A DNA stretch of 64,000 nucleotides, from NCBI GenBank assembly GCA_963854735.1, contig OY978105.1, positions 620,001 to 684,000 on the forward strand, in the 5' to 3' direction. The position numbers and the translations under genes were made by a program. Positions 33,859 through 44,942 of this stretch are shown piece by piece. The stretch comes from Marvania coccoides (Eukaryota > Chlorophyta > Trebouxiophyceae > Chlorellales > Chlorellaceae). The notes beneath the pieces are model-generated. The model saw only the letters and a program-made list of their open reading frames with translations, made no database searches and was not told the DNA's origin. Within the stretch, counting starts at the first letter, position 1, and each line of letters begins with the position of its first letter.

Positions 33859-36800
33859 ATGGCACATGCAGTCTCTATCGTGAGCATTGGGGGGGTTTCG
33901 CCCTCCCAAGTTTTCCCCCTATCGCTCAAGAGAAAATTGGAGGCCTCTGTCGACAGCAGACGTTCGTCGCTCGAAGTTACCTTCGAGTCTCTCCAGATCA
34001 AGCTTGAGCTTGCAACTCAGAGGCGCGAGGTAAGCTAGAGCAGAGGTTGCTCGCCATTACATCTCCAGAGATTTTGAGATTTGCAAAACAATAGTGCCCG
34101 CATTAACCTTGGCTGCCCTCAATTGGATGCTCACACATTTCTGCCCCTTAACTAACTGGATAACGCTCGACTTTTGCTCCCTTATTTATTTAAACCTCCT
34201 TCTGCTTACGGTCCCCTCTGTTTGGTTTGCAGAGTTTCTTCGAGGAGCGTCGCGCCAGGGCCACTCGCTACCGCGTGCGCACCGTGGAGGACCCTTCCGC
34301 GGCGCTGGAGCGCCTGGAGTCCCGCCTGGCTGCGGCTGAAGCTAAACGGGAAGCGGCGCTGCAGGCCGTCCGCTCCCGAGCCTCTGTCTACGCACAGCGC
34401 GCGGCCCGCGCCGCCCATACCAAAGCCCAGCACCGCCATCACTTGGAGTCGCGCATGGAAGAAAGCGTGCGCGCTGCGCGTGCTGCGCGTGCTGCCCACC
34501 TCGCTCGCACTGCTGCCAAGGCTGCCAGCCTCTCCCAGCGCGCTGAGACCCGACAGCGCGACGACGAAGCGCCTGGCAGGGGCGCTTCTTCCGTTTCCCG
34601 CAGGGCTGCGCTGCTGCAGCGCCTGGGGAGCCGCTCCGCCACCCCTCCTCTAAGAATAGAAAGTTCATCGCCAATTCCCCCAGAGTCGCCATCTAGGCCC
34701 GTCAACCACCGCAACCGCAGCCGCAGCCCCATACCTAGGCCTGATCAGACGGCACAGACGCCAGCCCCCGCACGTGCGACCTCTTTCCCCGATTCCGAAA
34801 GCGAAATGTTAGGCGGAATTGCTGGCGGAGGAAAAATGAAAAGCTACAGCGACCTAGAGGCGGCTGCTGAACAGCTGAAGCTGCACTTGGCGGCGCGCCG
34901 ATTGCAGCGCCAGTGGCGGGCATTTTCTAGGGGTGGATCTGCCACCACACAGGCCGTGGCGCACGCGTTTGTACGCACTGGCATCCCGTTCAACATGGCG
35001 TTGCCTCGCCCGGAAGAGGCAACAGCAGACGGAGGAGGAATTGAGGATGAGGGAGATGATCCCTCAACCGAGTGCCACAGCCCCATTTCCACCCTCAACG
35101 TCTCTTCGAAATCTCGATTCTACGGCAACAGCAGCGGCAGCTCGGGCGGCCAAACTGCGCCTGCCAACACGCCGGCCTCCGGCGCCAACCCTGTGGACAC
35201 CCCCGCGGTCACCCCTCGCGCGCCCTCCCCTTGCCCCCCCGCCCAGTCCGCAGCTTCTCTGCAGCTTCATTCCTCTTTTTCCGATAACGTTCTTCCTAGG
35301 GCGCCTGTCACCCCTCCTATGGCCATCCCCGTGCTGCAAACTCCTGGTATGATTACTCCAATCTCTAAAATCGTTAATACCAGCCCGTTGCGCCCGCCGC
35401 CCGTGCGTCTGGCTACCAGCTTGGCCGAAATGGCGGCAACTGCCGCCTCCAGCGGTCGGGCTGCTGTTCCCGCCCCTCTCCCCGCCTTCATGCTCTCCCC
35501 TTCGTTTCCCTCGCTATCGCGCGGCGCGTCCGGCATCAGCACCGCTACCTGCGGCAGCAGCGGGGAGTTTGCGGCCGAGGTGGCGGCTGCTGCGGCCACC
35601 TCCTCCGTGCTGTCAACTTTCGACGAGTTCGCGGCGGCGCTGAGCGCGCCCGCCACGCTGAAAGCGGCCCAATCGGCGCTGCGCCGGGTGGAGGTTCTCG
35701 CGGGGGTGAAAGGCAGCCTGGCAGAAGCCGTAGGGTGCACCTCTCTGCTCCGCCGAGTGTTCCCTCGGCTGCCACCGGGCACCGCGCCCGATCGCTACCC
35801 TCCCAGAGCCTTCCTCTGCGCCTACATGGTGCTGGCTCACCCGGAGGTGGTGCTGAACGGGCGGGGGGCGCGCGAAGAGGCTCTCTCCGCGTCTGCTAGT
35901 GCCATGCTTGTCGCCTTTGAAGACCTCCTCTCTCGCCTCCTCCAGGACGCCACAACCACACCCCAACCGCCTCACAACGCGTGCATTAGCCTAGGGGATC
36001 TGTTGCGGCGGTTTGATCTCGCGTGGGTGGCGTATTTAGAGCAGTTCGTGGCGTGGAAGAGCCACGACGCTTCGGGGCTGGAGGCTGACCTTATCCGCGC
36101 TGCGGTGGAGCTGGAGACCTCCCGTCTGGCGAAGCTGGCCGCCATGGGGCGGGGCCCCACCGGGGAGCCGGCACCGGGCGGCGGGCGCGCGGTGAAATGG
36201 GAGCAAGACGTGAGGGCATTAGCAGAAGGCGTGGATCGCGATTTGGAGCTTATCAGCGACCGCGTGGCGCGGCTGACGGGCGCGCAGGGCGTGGCACGCC
36301 TGGTGGCAGCGCTGTCTGCGGCCAGAGTGGCCGCAGCAGACGCTGCAAACGCTTCGGCCGTGAATTATTCTACCCCCCCAAGCACTCCTCCCAATCCCAC
36401 CATGGCGGGCTTGGGGACCACCCCGCCCTCCCCCTCACTCAGCCCCGTGAAGAAGGTGCAGCGCCTCGGGTCCCCCATGCGCAGCGACAGCTCCCCCGCA
36501 GTTTCAACCCTGAATAACTTTGCCTCGGAAGAAAGCGAAGAAGAGGGGGGCGGCGGCGCGTCTGCTGCCAACCTGGCGCTGCTGTGGCAGCTGCTGTACG
36601 ACCCGGAGTGGCAGTTGCCGGTGGGGGACGCTGAGGCCGCTTGGGCAGACGCAGCAGGCAAAGCAGACCCTATGGCAGAAACTCCGCCTTCCCCTGAAGA
36701 CCTGCTGGCGCGGTCTCCCGAGGACTTGGCCGCCACGCTGCACTCCCGCGTGCGCCGCATTGCCGATCGCGCCTTCTGGGACTCTCTCTCGGAACGGCTG

Positions 36801-38328
36801 GTGGGCGACGGCGCGGCGGCGGCAGCACAGGTGGCGAAGCTACTGGCTGAGGCTGGCGCGGCGTTGATGGAGGTGCTGCCGCAGGGGGCTGCGGTGGCGG
36901 GCGAGGTGGCGCAGCAGCTGGTCAATGCGGAGGCCCTGCTGGCGCGCCTTCAGGTCTCTCCTTCATCTGGTAAGCAGCATTGTTTTTTTTTCATTTTTGG
37001 TTGCTTCATGTACCTTCCATTTTACTTATCTTCTTCGTCTTTAATTTCTAATTCTGATTTTTCTAATCGACTCTGCAGGCAACCTCAATAACGCCAACAG
37101 CCCTCTGGCTGGCATCAACTGCCAGGCGCTTTTCCAGCTGTTGGAGTGGACCGCCGCGCTGCTGGCGTCCCTGGGCTCGCCCGGCCGCGACGCGGACGCT
37201 GCCACCGCCGCAGAGGGCCTGCGCGCGGAGCTCGCAGCCGCCGGCGCTGACGCGCACCGTGCGGCAGCAGCCGTCTCGAGAGCGCTGCGCCTGCTCACCG
37301 CCCAGCTAAAGCTGCTGCGCCTGGACGTGGCCAACGCCCACCTGCGCGCCATAGCGCTGCGCATGCTGCGCTCAGGCACTATAACCACCACCAGCAATAC
37401 TGTCACCAGCGTCAATGCTTCAGCGGTAGAGTACGCCCAATCGAAGCTGGAAAGCCCCTCCCTGCTGGGCCCTGCGGCGGGGCCGCTGGTGAGCATGGCG
37501 GCACGGCTGCCCCACACCCGCGGCTGGCTGGCCCTGGCTTCTGGGCGCATGGCGCAGGTGGAAAGCCTACTTTCTTCTTCCGGCGCAGACGGCAGCAGCG
37601 CTTTTGCGGCAGCTGCCGTGCCTGAGCGGCTGCGCAGTGGAAGGGCGCAGCACTACCAGCAGGGCGGACCTTTCTTCTCCTCCGCTGCCGCCCATGCTGC
37701 GCCTGCTTTGCAGGTCCCCGTAGCATGCAAATCATGGCAAGGCCTGGTGCGCTGCGGGCTGGCCCAGCTCGTGGCCGGTGAGGGCGCCGTGGCGCTGCTG
37801 GCGCTCCCTGAGACGCTGCGCTTGGACACCGCCCGCCTGGCGTCGGCTCAGAGCGAGTTTCAGCGCCTGATTGTGCTCACAGCAGCTCTGTCGGCGATGC
37901 GCCAGATCAACAGCGACATGATGGTCTCAAGGGAGGCTGTTGAGACGGCGAGGCGGCGCTTAGGGGCGGTGTTGGCTGCCCCTGATGTGCGGCTGGCGGA
38001 CGTGGCGTCTGAAGTGACGGTATTGTCTGGAGTGGGCTTCGGCGCTGAGCCCGCTGTGCACGCTGCACTGCGCAGCATGCTCGGCAAGAGCAGCAGCGCG
38101 CTGCGGGAGATCACCGCGGGCGTGGTGGGCGCGCTCAGCGCGCACCTGCTGCTGGGGCCTGGGGCGCCGGGGGCTGTGGCGGCAGCGGCCGCCTCTTTGG
38201 CACGCTGCGGCGCCGGCGCTCTGGGCGAGGACGTGGCGAAGCTGGCGGGGAGAATGAGCCTCGTGGTGGCGGTCACTGAGGCCGTGTGTGGGCCTTGGTA
38301 CGCAGAGCTCAGCTCTGACCTGTGCTAA
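33859..38328 (+). CDS. TCP11-like protein (plant type), long form
   Basis: Exons: 33859-34029, 34233-36969, 37079-38328; 1385 residues, phases consistent. The N terminus (FPLSLKRKLEASVDSR...) and the Arg/Ala-rich coiled region (ATRYRVRTVEDPSAALERLE, SRMEESVRAARAARAAHL) match the layout of plant TCP11-domain proteins. An IQ-like segment follows (LAARRLQRQWRAFSR), then a Pro/Ser-rich linker, and then the TCP11 domain (STFDEFAAALSAPATLKAAQ ... FPRLPPGTAPDRYPPRAFLC ... LLRRFDLAWVAYLEQFVAW). It is longer than typical plant members because of low-complexity linkers. Its role in algae is unknown; cytoskeletal or signalling scaffold functions have been proposed for the family. An upstream in-frame ATG at 33805 is possible. 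Confidence 0.8.
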
Positions 38329-38861
38329 TTTCTTTTATTCTTGGTATGATTTTTTCAGACTCCATTCCTTTTCCTTCTAGTTTTGTTTAGTTTAATGTGT
38401 TTCCAAAGGGGTGGGAAATCTAACGCATTGCTGCGATGGGCAAAGCTTCTTCTGTATTTAGTCCCATTTGTTGCATGTATTTTGCAGTGTTGCCAGCATT
38501 CAGAAAATAGTTAGTCGGTTGATTATTATGAACTGAAGTACCATCCGTCTATAAAGGTTGAACCGAAGAGGCAAAGGGTCGGGTCAAAGCAGTTAAGAGG
38601 CTTGAAAAGTACGCAAAGAGAGAGCAAGAGAAAAGACAAAACCGAAATCCCACACATCCAAGCACGGGCATAATTATGAAATACATTAGGATACTCTTCT
38701 GAAAAGGCAGCCTCGCAAGAGATCTTCAATATGAGGGGGAAACAGTGTGGGTATACGCAGGTGGAAAAAGAGGGGGGGGGGGCAATTGAAATAATATATA
38801 AAAAAATAAACTTGACTTGAGCATTTTAATAATAATAAATTGGCTGTTAAATTTTTCTTTT
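38329..38861. other. Convergent 3' flanks, no gene seen
   Basis: Lies between the 3' ends of the TCP11 gene and a reverse-strand membrane-protein gene. AT-rich, with a short G run at 38,771. Confidence 0.6.
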
Positions 38862-39954
38862 TTATTTCACTTTTTTGAGCGCTACCACCCGGCCGATACA
38901 CCACAGCAGCTGGGATCCCATTGTCAGCGTGAGCCAGCCGTGCTCTCGCAAAATGCGGGCGCAGCGGACGGGGTGGCCGAGGCTGATGGCGAGCAGCGCT
39001 GTGGGAATGAGCCACCCCAAGACGATCTGTACCCACCCCACAACAGCCACGCACGCTGCTGTGGGAGAAGTGACGGCGCCGAGCTCCATAGGGGCCGGCG
39101 GCCTGCGATGAGAAAAATAAACGGGAGAAGTCAAATTAACTAAGTACCATTAGATAAAGAAGATGCTACGCAATTATAATCGATATTCTCTTTAGGGTCG
39201 GATAAACGGCTTGGGCTATTGCTTCTGTCGTAGAAAATTGTGCTAGCCGATACCAATTATTATGAATTTGCAGACTTCCTCACCAGACTACCGAAAAGGG
39301 CCAGTCGAGAAGCATGGACAGCCCCCTGAACTTGTCTTTGTTCGCGTCCAAAAACGACCCGGGCGCGGCCGTGCAGAGCGGCCAGAGGAGGCGTGACGCT
39401 GCAGCGACATGGGCAGCTTGCACCGTGGCGTGCAGAGGGAAGGGGAGCTGCCAGCCAAAGCAGCCCCACGCCATGATGAGCGTCCGACTGGAGTAAATGA
39501 TTGCCGCGAGAAAACTGGCCCATCTGCGTTTTTTGAAGGAAAAAAATATAAATATATATAAATATAAAGAGAAGAAAATAAATGTGGTTGGTATTATTAT
39601 TGAGGTGTTGATGAAGGAGTGATTGGCGTACGATAAAGCGTCCGTGGGAGCGTCGTCGTAATTGTGCACGGTGCCAAAGGCGAACACCACTCGAACGAGG
39701 AGCACCAAGAGGCTGCGGTGGCGGTGGTAAAATGGCCGGCTGACGGAATAAACCACAGGGCACAGGAGGCAGGTGAACATCATGCCCATTACTTGATGCA
39801 AAGGGACTGCAGGGGGTCCCTTGCCGGGCTCGGAGGTTGATCGCGAAGAGAAAAATACGAAAGAGCCACAAATTGTCGCCCCAACTAAGGACGTGAGGAC
39901 GTCCAGCCGGGCACGGCGCTCCATCGTGTTCACTTCTGGATGCGCAGAGCTCAT
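38862..39954 (-). CDS. Multi-pass membrane protein (unknown family)
   Basis: Exons (reverse): 39632-39954, 39284-39523, 38862-39102; 267 residues (278 if the in-frame ATG at 39987 is used). The first intron is inferred: an uninterrupted reading is possible but would insert an implausible AT-rich, Phe/Tyr/Ile-rich segment, and the donor GTACGC and acceptor CGCAG join in phase. About seven hydrophobic helices are seen (LTSLVGATICGSFVFFSS, VMGMMFTCLLCPVVYSV, LLVLLVRVVFAFGTVH, WASFLAAIIYSSRTLIMAW, and three more). Similar in size and topology to the array proteins and the 27.9-kb gene, but no clear shared motif. Function unknown. Confidence 0.65.
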
Positions 39955-40951
39955 AAAGCAGCTTTTTCTTGCGCGAAAATTATTCAAACGTAAGATTTAA
40001 TTCGACTCTCCGCACCATTTGAAAATGTAGGCGAAAGTCGCCCTGCCGAATAGCTATTTTTCACATGCACGTCATTAATATGTGAATTAATATAAATACG
40101 AATACAGACGAAGAAGGGACGACGACGCTAAAACTTTCGATTTACGACAGTTGGCATTGAGAGGTTCCATACGAAAATAACATCGGGTTTCGCCATTCAC
40201 CTTTCCGCGAAAACACTTAAACCATTGCCTCCCCCCCCGGGACGGATCAAGTTGAAAAATCCTTGATCTGATTTTCAAGTGCACATAAAACGCAGTCGCA
40301 CATAATTAAACGGTCTTTTTGGCTCCAATGAACTGATTGTATTTTTTCTGATTTTTCAAAGCAAAGAAGCTGCCGATTTCGCAGGAAATTTGGTTTCATT
40401 CTCAGATCAGAAGAGCCAGCCGTCGTATTTCACCCAGCTTTAAAGACAGAAGTAGACGCTCGTAGCATAAATGAGCTTCGTTATTGAACACCAAAACATA
40501 GGCATTGTCTGCTCCGACAGTTCGATGTTGATGCCTTTCCCTCAACAGCGGCAGTGTCCTCTTTCTCAGCTCCTCCGCAAGCTGGAAGCCCCTGTCAAAG
40601 CGGGCGACGCGCACGCTGCGCCTCTCGACCTGATCCGCTGGGCAGCATGGTTTCAGAAGAAAGATGCGTATGAACTTTTGGACGCAGCGAGCGGTGTGAG
40701 ACTCATGCAGAAAAAATCGGGATGCTTTCTCTATCAATAACCATTCCCATGTATGCTGCATGCTGCCATTGAATCCAGCTGGCCCTTCAAATGTATTGAA
40801 TTCTTTATTAACAAATACGCATTCTTGTATTTTCAGTCATTCAATGGGGAAAGGAGGAATAAAAACTGGCCAGGGAAGGGGGGGGTAGTTATGCAGCCAT
40901 CACAGAGAAAGCTCCAAAGCGCACGGAAACGTGCGTGCTGCTGTAACTTCC
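39955..40951. other. Intergenic with a possible small open frame
   Basis: Mostly AT-rich. A + strand frame at 40471-40740 (MSFVIEHQNIGIVCSDSSML ...) has no recognised relatives or splice context; it might be a gene fragment. No other feature seen. Confidence 0.4.
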
Positions 40952-43865
40952 TTACGGCCCTGTCAGCGGCTCCCATTTTCCTTCTTCCATTTCCCGGTCA
41001 TGCCGATCCTTATGGGTGGTGTCCCACATGAAATCGTACCACACGTGCCCCGGATCCCTATTAACACAGCACCATAGCGAGCCGTACGTGTCCAGCCGCC
41101 GCTTGAACTGCTGCTGCACCTCGGGCTTGGTGAACCCGCCCCATGCCGCAGCGTCTTCAAAGTGAAGCACGCGCCATGCGGCCTTGGTGTCGCCGCCCAC
41201 CGCCACCTTCAGCTGCGCGTCGTTCAGCCCGGGCTTGATCCAGACCACGCCGTCTTGCACGTCGGCGGCGGTGTGGCCTTCGGAGCAGGTGGCTCCCTCT
41301 GGCAGCGGGGTGTCGGCCCCACAGATGCGGACCGTGAGGGTGAGCTTCTTGAGCTCTGCCGCGCGGGGGTTGTCCAGGAAGGAGGACTCCCGCCACTCGA
41401 TGTCTGGGCCGTAATCCTTGTCCCAGTGGTAGCTCATGCTGCAAATCCAAAAATGATCTAGAGCGGTGAGAACAGGGAAGAAGGCATTTTTTTGAGAGGC
41501 AGACGAGGAGGCTTATTTTCGAGAATTGAAATTCAAGCTAGTGGAAGTATTGTGTGTAAAGACGAGTGGGCTCTTGTTTCTTGGGTTGGGGAGGTAGTGG
41601 GCATTCGAAAAAAACGCAAAGTTTAAAGACAGTTCTACGTAAAACATGCATCAAAACTCACGCTTCCAGGTCCAGGACGTGGTCGGCGGGGCAGGGGAAG
41701 GGCAGCTCAAAGTTAGACCCCGGGATGATGCCCTTATGTGGCCCCCACCAGCGGTCCATGCCGCAGTACAACTGAGGCAGTACCGCAGCACGGCCCAGCA
41801 CGGTGGCCATCCCCAGCAGCGCGCGCACGGTCTGCAGCTGGTGGTTAACCAGGTCGAAGTGCGGCATAGTGGACTGAATCGAGCCGTTGCGCTCCACGTC
41901 TCTGGAGGCGTCCAACAGGGCTTGAGGGACTGGGGAGGCCACGGAGATGAAACCCAGGCCGTGGCGGAAGTAGGCGGGGGGGTCATTCCACAGCAGGCTC
42001 TCGCGGAAGCGGTTGCGCTTGCCGGGGGTGCCGGAAAACTGGAAGGTGGCGTGGACAACGTAGGGCTCGAGCTTCAGGGTCTCGTGCAGGCGCTGCACGA
42101 AGTAGGTGTGCCCCGAGCAGAAGGTGGCCACCGGGAGGATGCCGAACTTGAGTTTGCTGTCGTAACCCCTGCACAAAGAAATATTTTGCGGTGGAAAGAA
42201 TGAGGACGAGGCTCTGGTCTGCGATACCACAGAAAGGAACACCCAGGGCAAGCATGCTACACGCTGAAAAATACAATAGCTAGATTGCTGTTAATATATC
42301 ATGTGTACGCAGTGTATGCGTAATAAAAAAGAGCTGGGCTTTGAAATGGAATTGGGCAAAACCTTTCAGTGACGGCATAAACACGGCATTATTTCCATTC
42401 AAATGCACTCATGAAACCCCAATGCAACCAAACCCCATTTCTCTCGCTTCCGCTCCTCTCTTTGATCTCACCTGAACAGCCGGCTCTTGCCGTGAGCATC
42501 GTCCCTGATGCTGATCTCGCTCCCCCGCCGCATGAGCTCGTTGAACGCGTTCTGGTCCCACAGCTTCTCATCAGCGTCCAGCATGTCCACCCACTCATCC
42601 GCCAACTCTGCCGCCGTCGGCCGGAACAGCATGACTCCGATGTTGGCGGCACTATGAGCTGCCATCGGCGTTTCAAGACCGCCGTCGCTGTACGTGGCGG
42701 TGAGGTGATCTGAGGAAGAAAGAACGTCGGCATCTGGGTACTGCTGCAAGTATGGCACCGGGTCCTTCATCCACACCGTGTCCACGTCAGAAATGAGAAC
42801 CTCAACCCCCCACCGAGTGAACGTCTGAATGAGGTTGATCTTTTCGCGGCCCATTTTGAAAAAGGTTTGCGACCCCCAGCCGAAGTCACCGAGGGAGAGG
42901 CCGGAGGACATGGCGAAGCAGGGGATGCTGAGGTCCACGAGCAGCTTGAGCAGCTTGTCGTCCATGGCACCTGCGGGGGAGAGATTTTTGTGTCAGCAGC
43001 GGAGAGGTGTTCAGAAAAAAATAGAATACGTGAAGATGTGCAATGAAGGGGGTGCAAATAGCATGCATTTCTACGACTCGTAATGCACATAAAAAACAGA
43101 AGAAAACAGTGCTGGAAAATTAAGGAAAATGGGATCCCCCGCCGCCATTCGTTGTTATTTGCCGCAATTGCCTGTTGACTCACCGACGAGGTAGTTTTTG
43201 TTGCCAGTGGCGTTTACGTGCTGCACCCAGTTTATGACAAAGTCTTTGTAATGGTAGTTGGCCCAGGTGACCAGCACAGGCAAATTTCCATAAGGGCCCT
43301 TGGAGGCCTCTTCAGCACGCTCCCTGCAAAGGTTTTAATAGTGAAATTGATCAGTTTTGTGAATACTTTTAATCAGGGAATATAGACATTGTGCAAAGAA
43401 ATAAGAAATTAATGGGGAAAATGGGGTTCCAGCCACCCACGCTCATTTCAAAAAGATTTCCCCCTTACTTTGTGAGGAGATATTTTTCTGCCAGGTTGCT
43501 TTCAGGCTTCCTGCGCTTGCGTCTGCCGCCATCATCCGGGTCGCCTACAGAGGGGAGCGGAGGGGGTGAGCGTGAGCCAGCAAGGGGAGAGCAATTCGAG
43601 CGGCAGGCGGTGAAAATTATTGTAACGCACCTCTCTGCATTGACATACGCCTGGATGGCGTGGACTTGAAGGTAGTTGAGGGGTTCAGCCGGCCTGCCGT
43701 GGCCCAGTAGATCTGGCGAAAGGGCTGGATGAAGAGATACCCGGCTGGCACCACCATGGATGTCATGAAAAACGCGATGATCAAGAGGCGACGAATCGAT
43801 GCCCATCCCACCGGTTTGCGGGCCTGGTGTAGCTGCTGGAAGTTATGCTGCTGCAGCCGCGCCAT
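40952..43865 (-). CDS. GT77 glycosyltransferase, XEG113-like (Golgi arabinosyltransferase type)
   Basis: Exons (reverse): 43631-43865, 43469-43544, 43184-43323, 42472-42970, 41662-42168, 40952-41438; 647 residues, phases consistent throughout. A type II membrane anchor lies near the N terminus (RRLLIIAFFMTSMVVPAGYL). The catalytic domain starts PVLVTWANYHYKDFVINWV. It contains the DxD metal/nucleotide-sugar motif in VEVLISDVDTVWMKDP, then SAANIGVMLFRP and WDQNAFNELM, typical of the nucleotide-diphospho-sugar transferase fold. The C-terminal half (FQFSGTPGKRNRFRESLLWN ... CGMDRWWGPHKGIIPG) matches plant XEG113, which adds arabinose to extensin-type hydroxyproline-rich glycoproteins. In an alga the acceptor is probably a cell-wall or secreted Hyp-rich glycoprotein. 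Confidence 0.9.
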
Positions 43866-44942
43866 GGCTCGCGTAGCACTCGGGGAAAGCACTCAGTGGC
43901 AGATTTGAGATGAGTGTTGCCTCGGCGAGTGCAGGCGGGCAGCGCGATGCCCCAGATCTCTAAATCGCAAAGATGCGTTGATAAATAAAATTATTATTGA
44001 ATGCCACGCTGTTCTGAACTTTCCCAAAAACACTATGTTCACATGTGCCTAGTTGCTCGAGGAAGCTAACTCCAACTTGAATTAAACACGGGTAGGTGAT
44101 AACGAAGATCTCTTATGTTTGCTCATTTATTCAGCCGGTGCATGCGAGGTCAAATGTCTTTTCTGGGATTGTCTTTTTTTTTTTTTTAATAAAGATCGAT
44201 GGTGCTTTGGATGGGTACCTCAGGCGTCAACAGCTTTTGAATGTCGCTGGAAATGGGCTGCCGGCCGTATTCTTTACGCTAAATCATACGATTGGTCGTC
44301 ATTGAATGATTTCGAGAATTCAAAGATGAGCCATCTCGTAGTTTGGCTGCAAAAATTCATGGCGATCTCTCTTCCCTAATCGCGCTTCCGTAATCGCTCT
44401 TGTTCTTATAATGATCACCATATTGCAACAGAGGTAAAGCCTTCAATGGCTTCCGATGGCCCAGTATAGAAATGGGAATGTGGCTTCCCGGAGAATTTGT
44501 ACTCACGGCCCCAGCATTGAAAATACGGAATATAATTGTAATCGCAGCATCCATCAAGCCGTTCTATGTCTGGTTTCTGAAGCTCGTCAACGCACAGCTC
44601 GAGTAATTGAAAAAACCCAGCTGCGTCATGAGGCCCTCTGCCTCATCATGTGGCTCCGGAACGTTAGAACCACTCAAATTTGCGTTAACATAAAGATGTT
44701 AAGCCTGCGTTAACGCCGAATTAACAATGCTTGAAGGAAGAAAGTTTAAATTTTAAATTTGGGCGTCCAATTTTGAAAAATAAGCCACTTTATCGTCATC
44801 AATGCAACAGTTTGCTTTGAATTACTATCTGAATACAAAATAACAACCCGGACTGCTTCACGTCGCCTGCTTTGCTAACTTACGCCCGAGCAACCCACTT
44901 TCGATCATTGTCATCGTGCGCTTCCTTTCAAACTCTATCACC
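43866..44942. other. Divergent intergenic region (GT77 / RPA1)
   Basis: About 1.1 kb between divergent start codons, probably holding both promoters. Short frames (for example 44456-44713) are unrecognised. A run of T occurs near 44,168-44,180. Confidence 0.5.

Noticed and set aside
34206..34732. Long frames antisense to the TCP11 gene
   Set aside because: GC-rich sequence gives long open frames on both strands; the + strand matches the TCP11 layout and the reverse frames match nothing.
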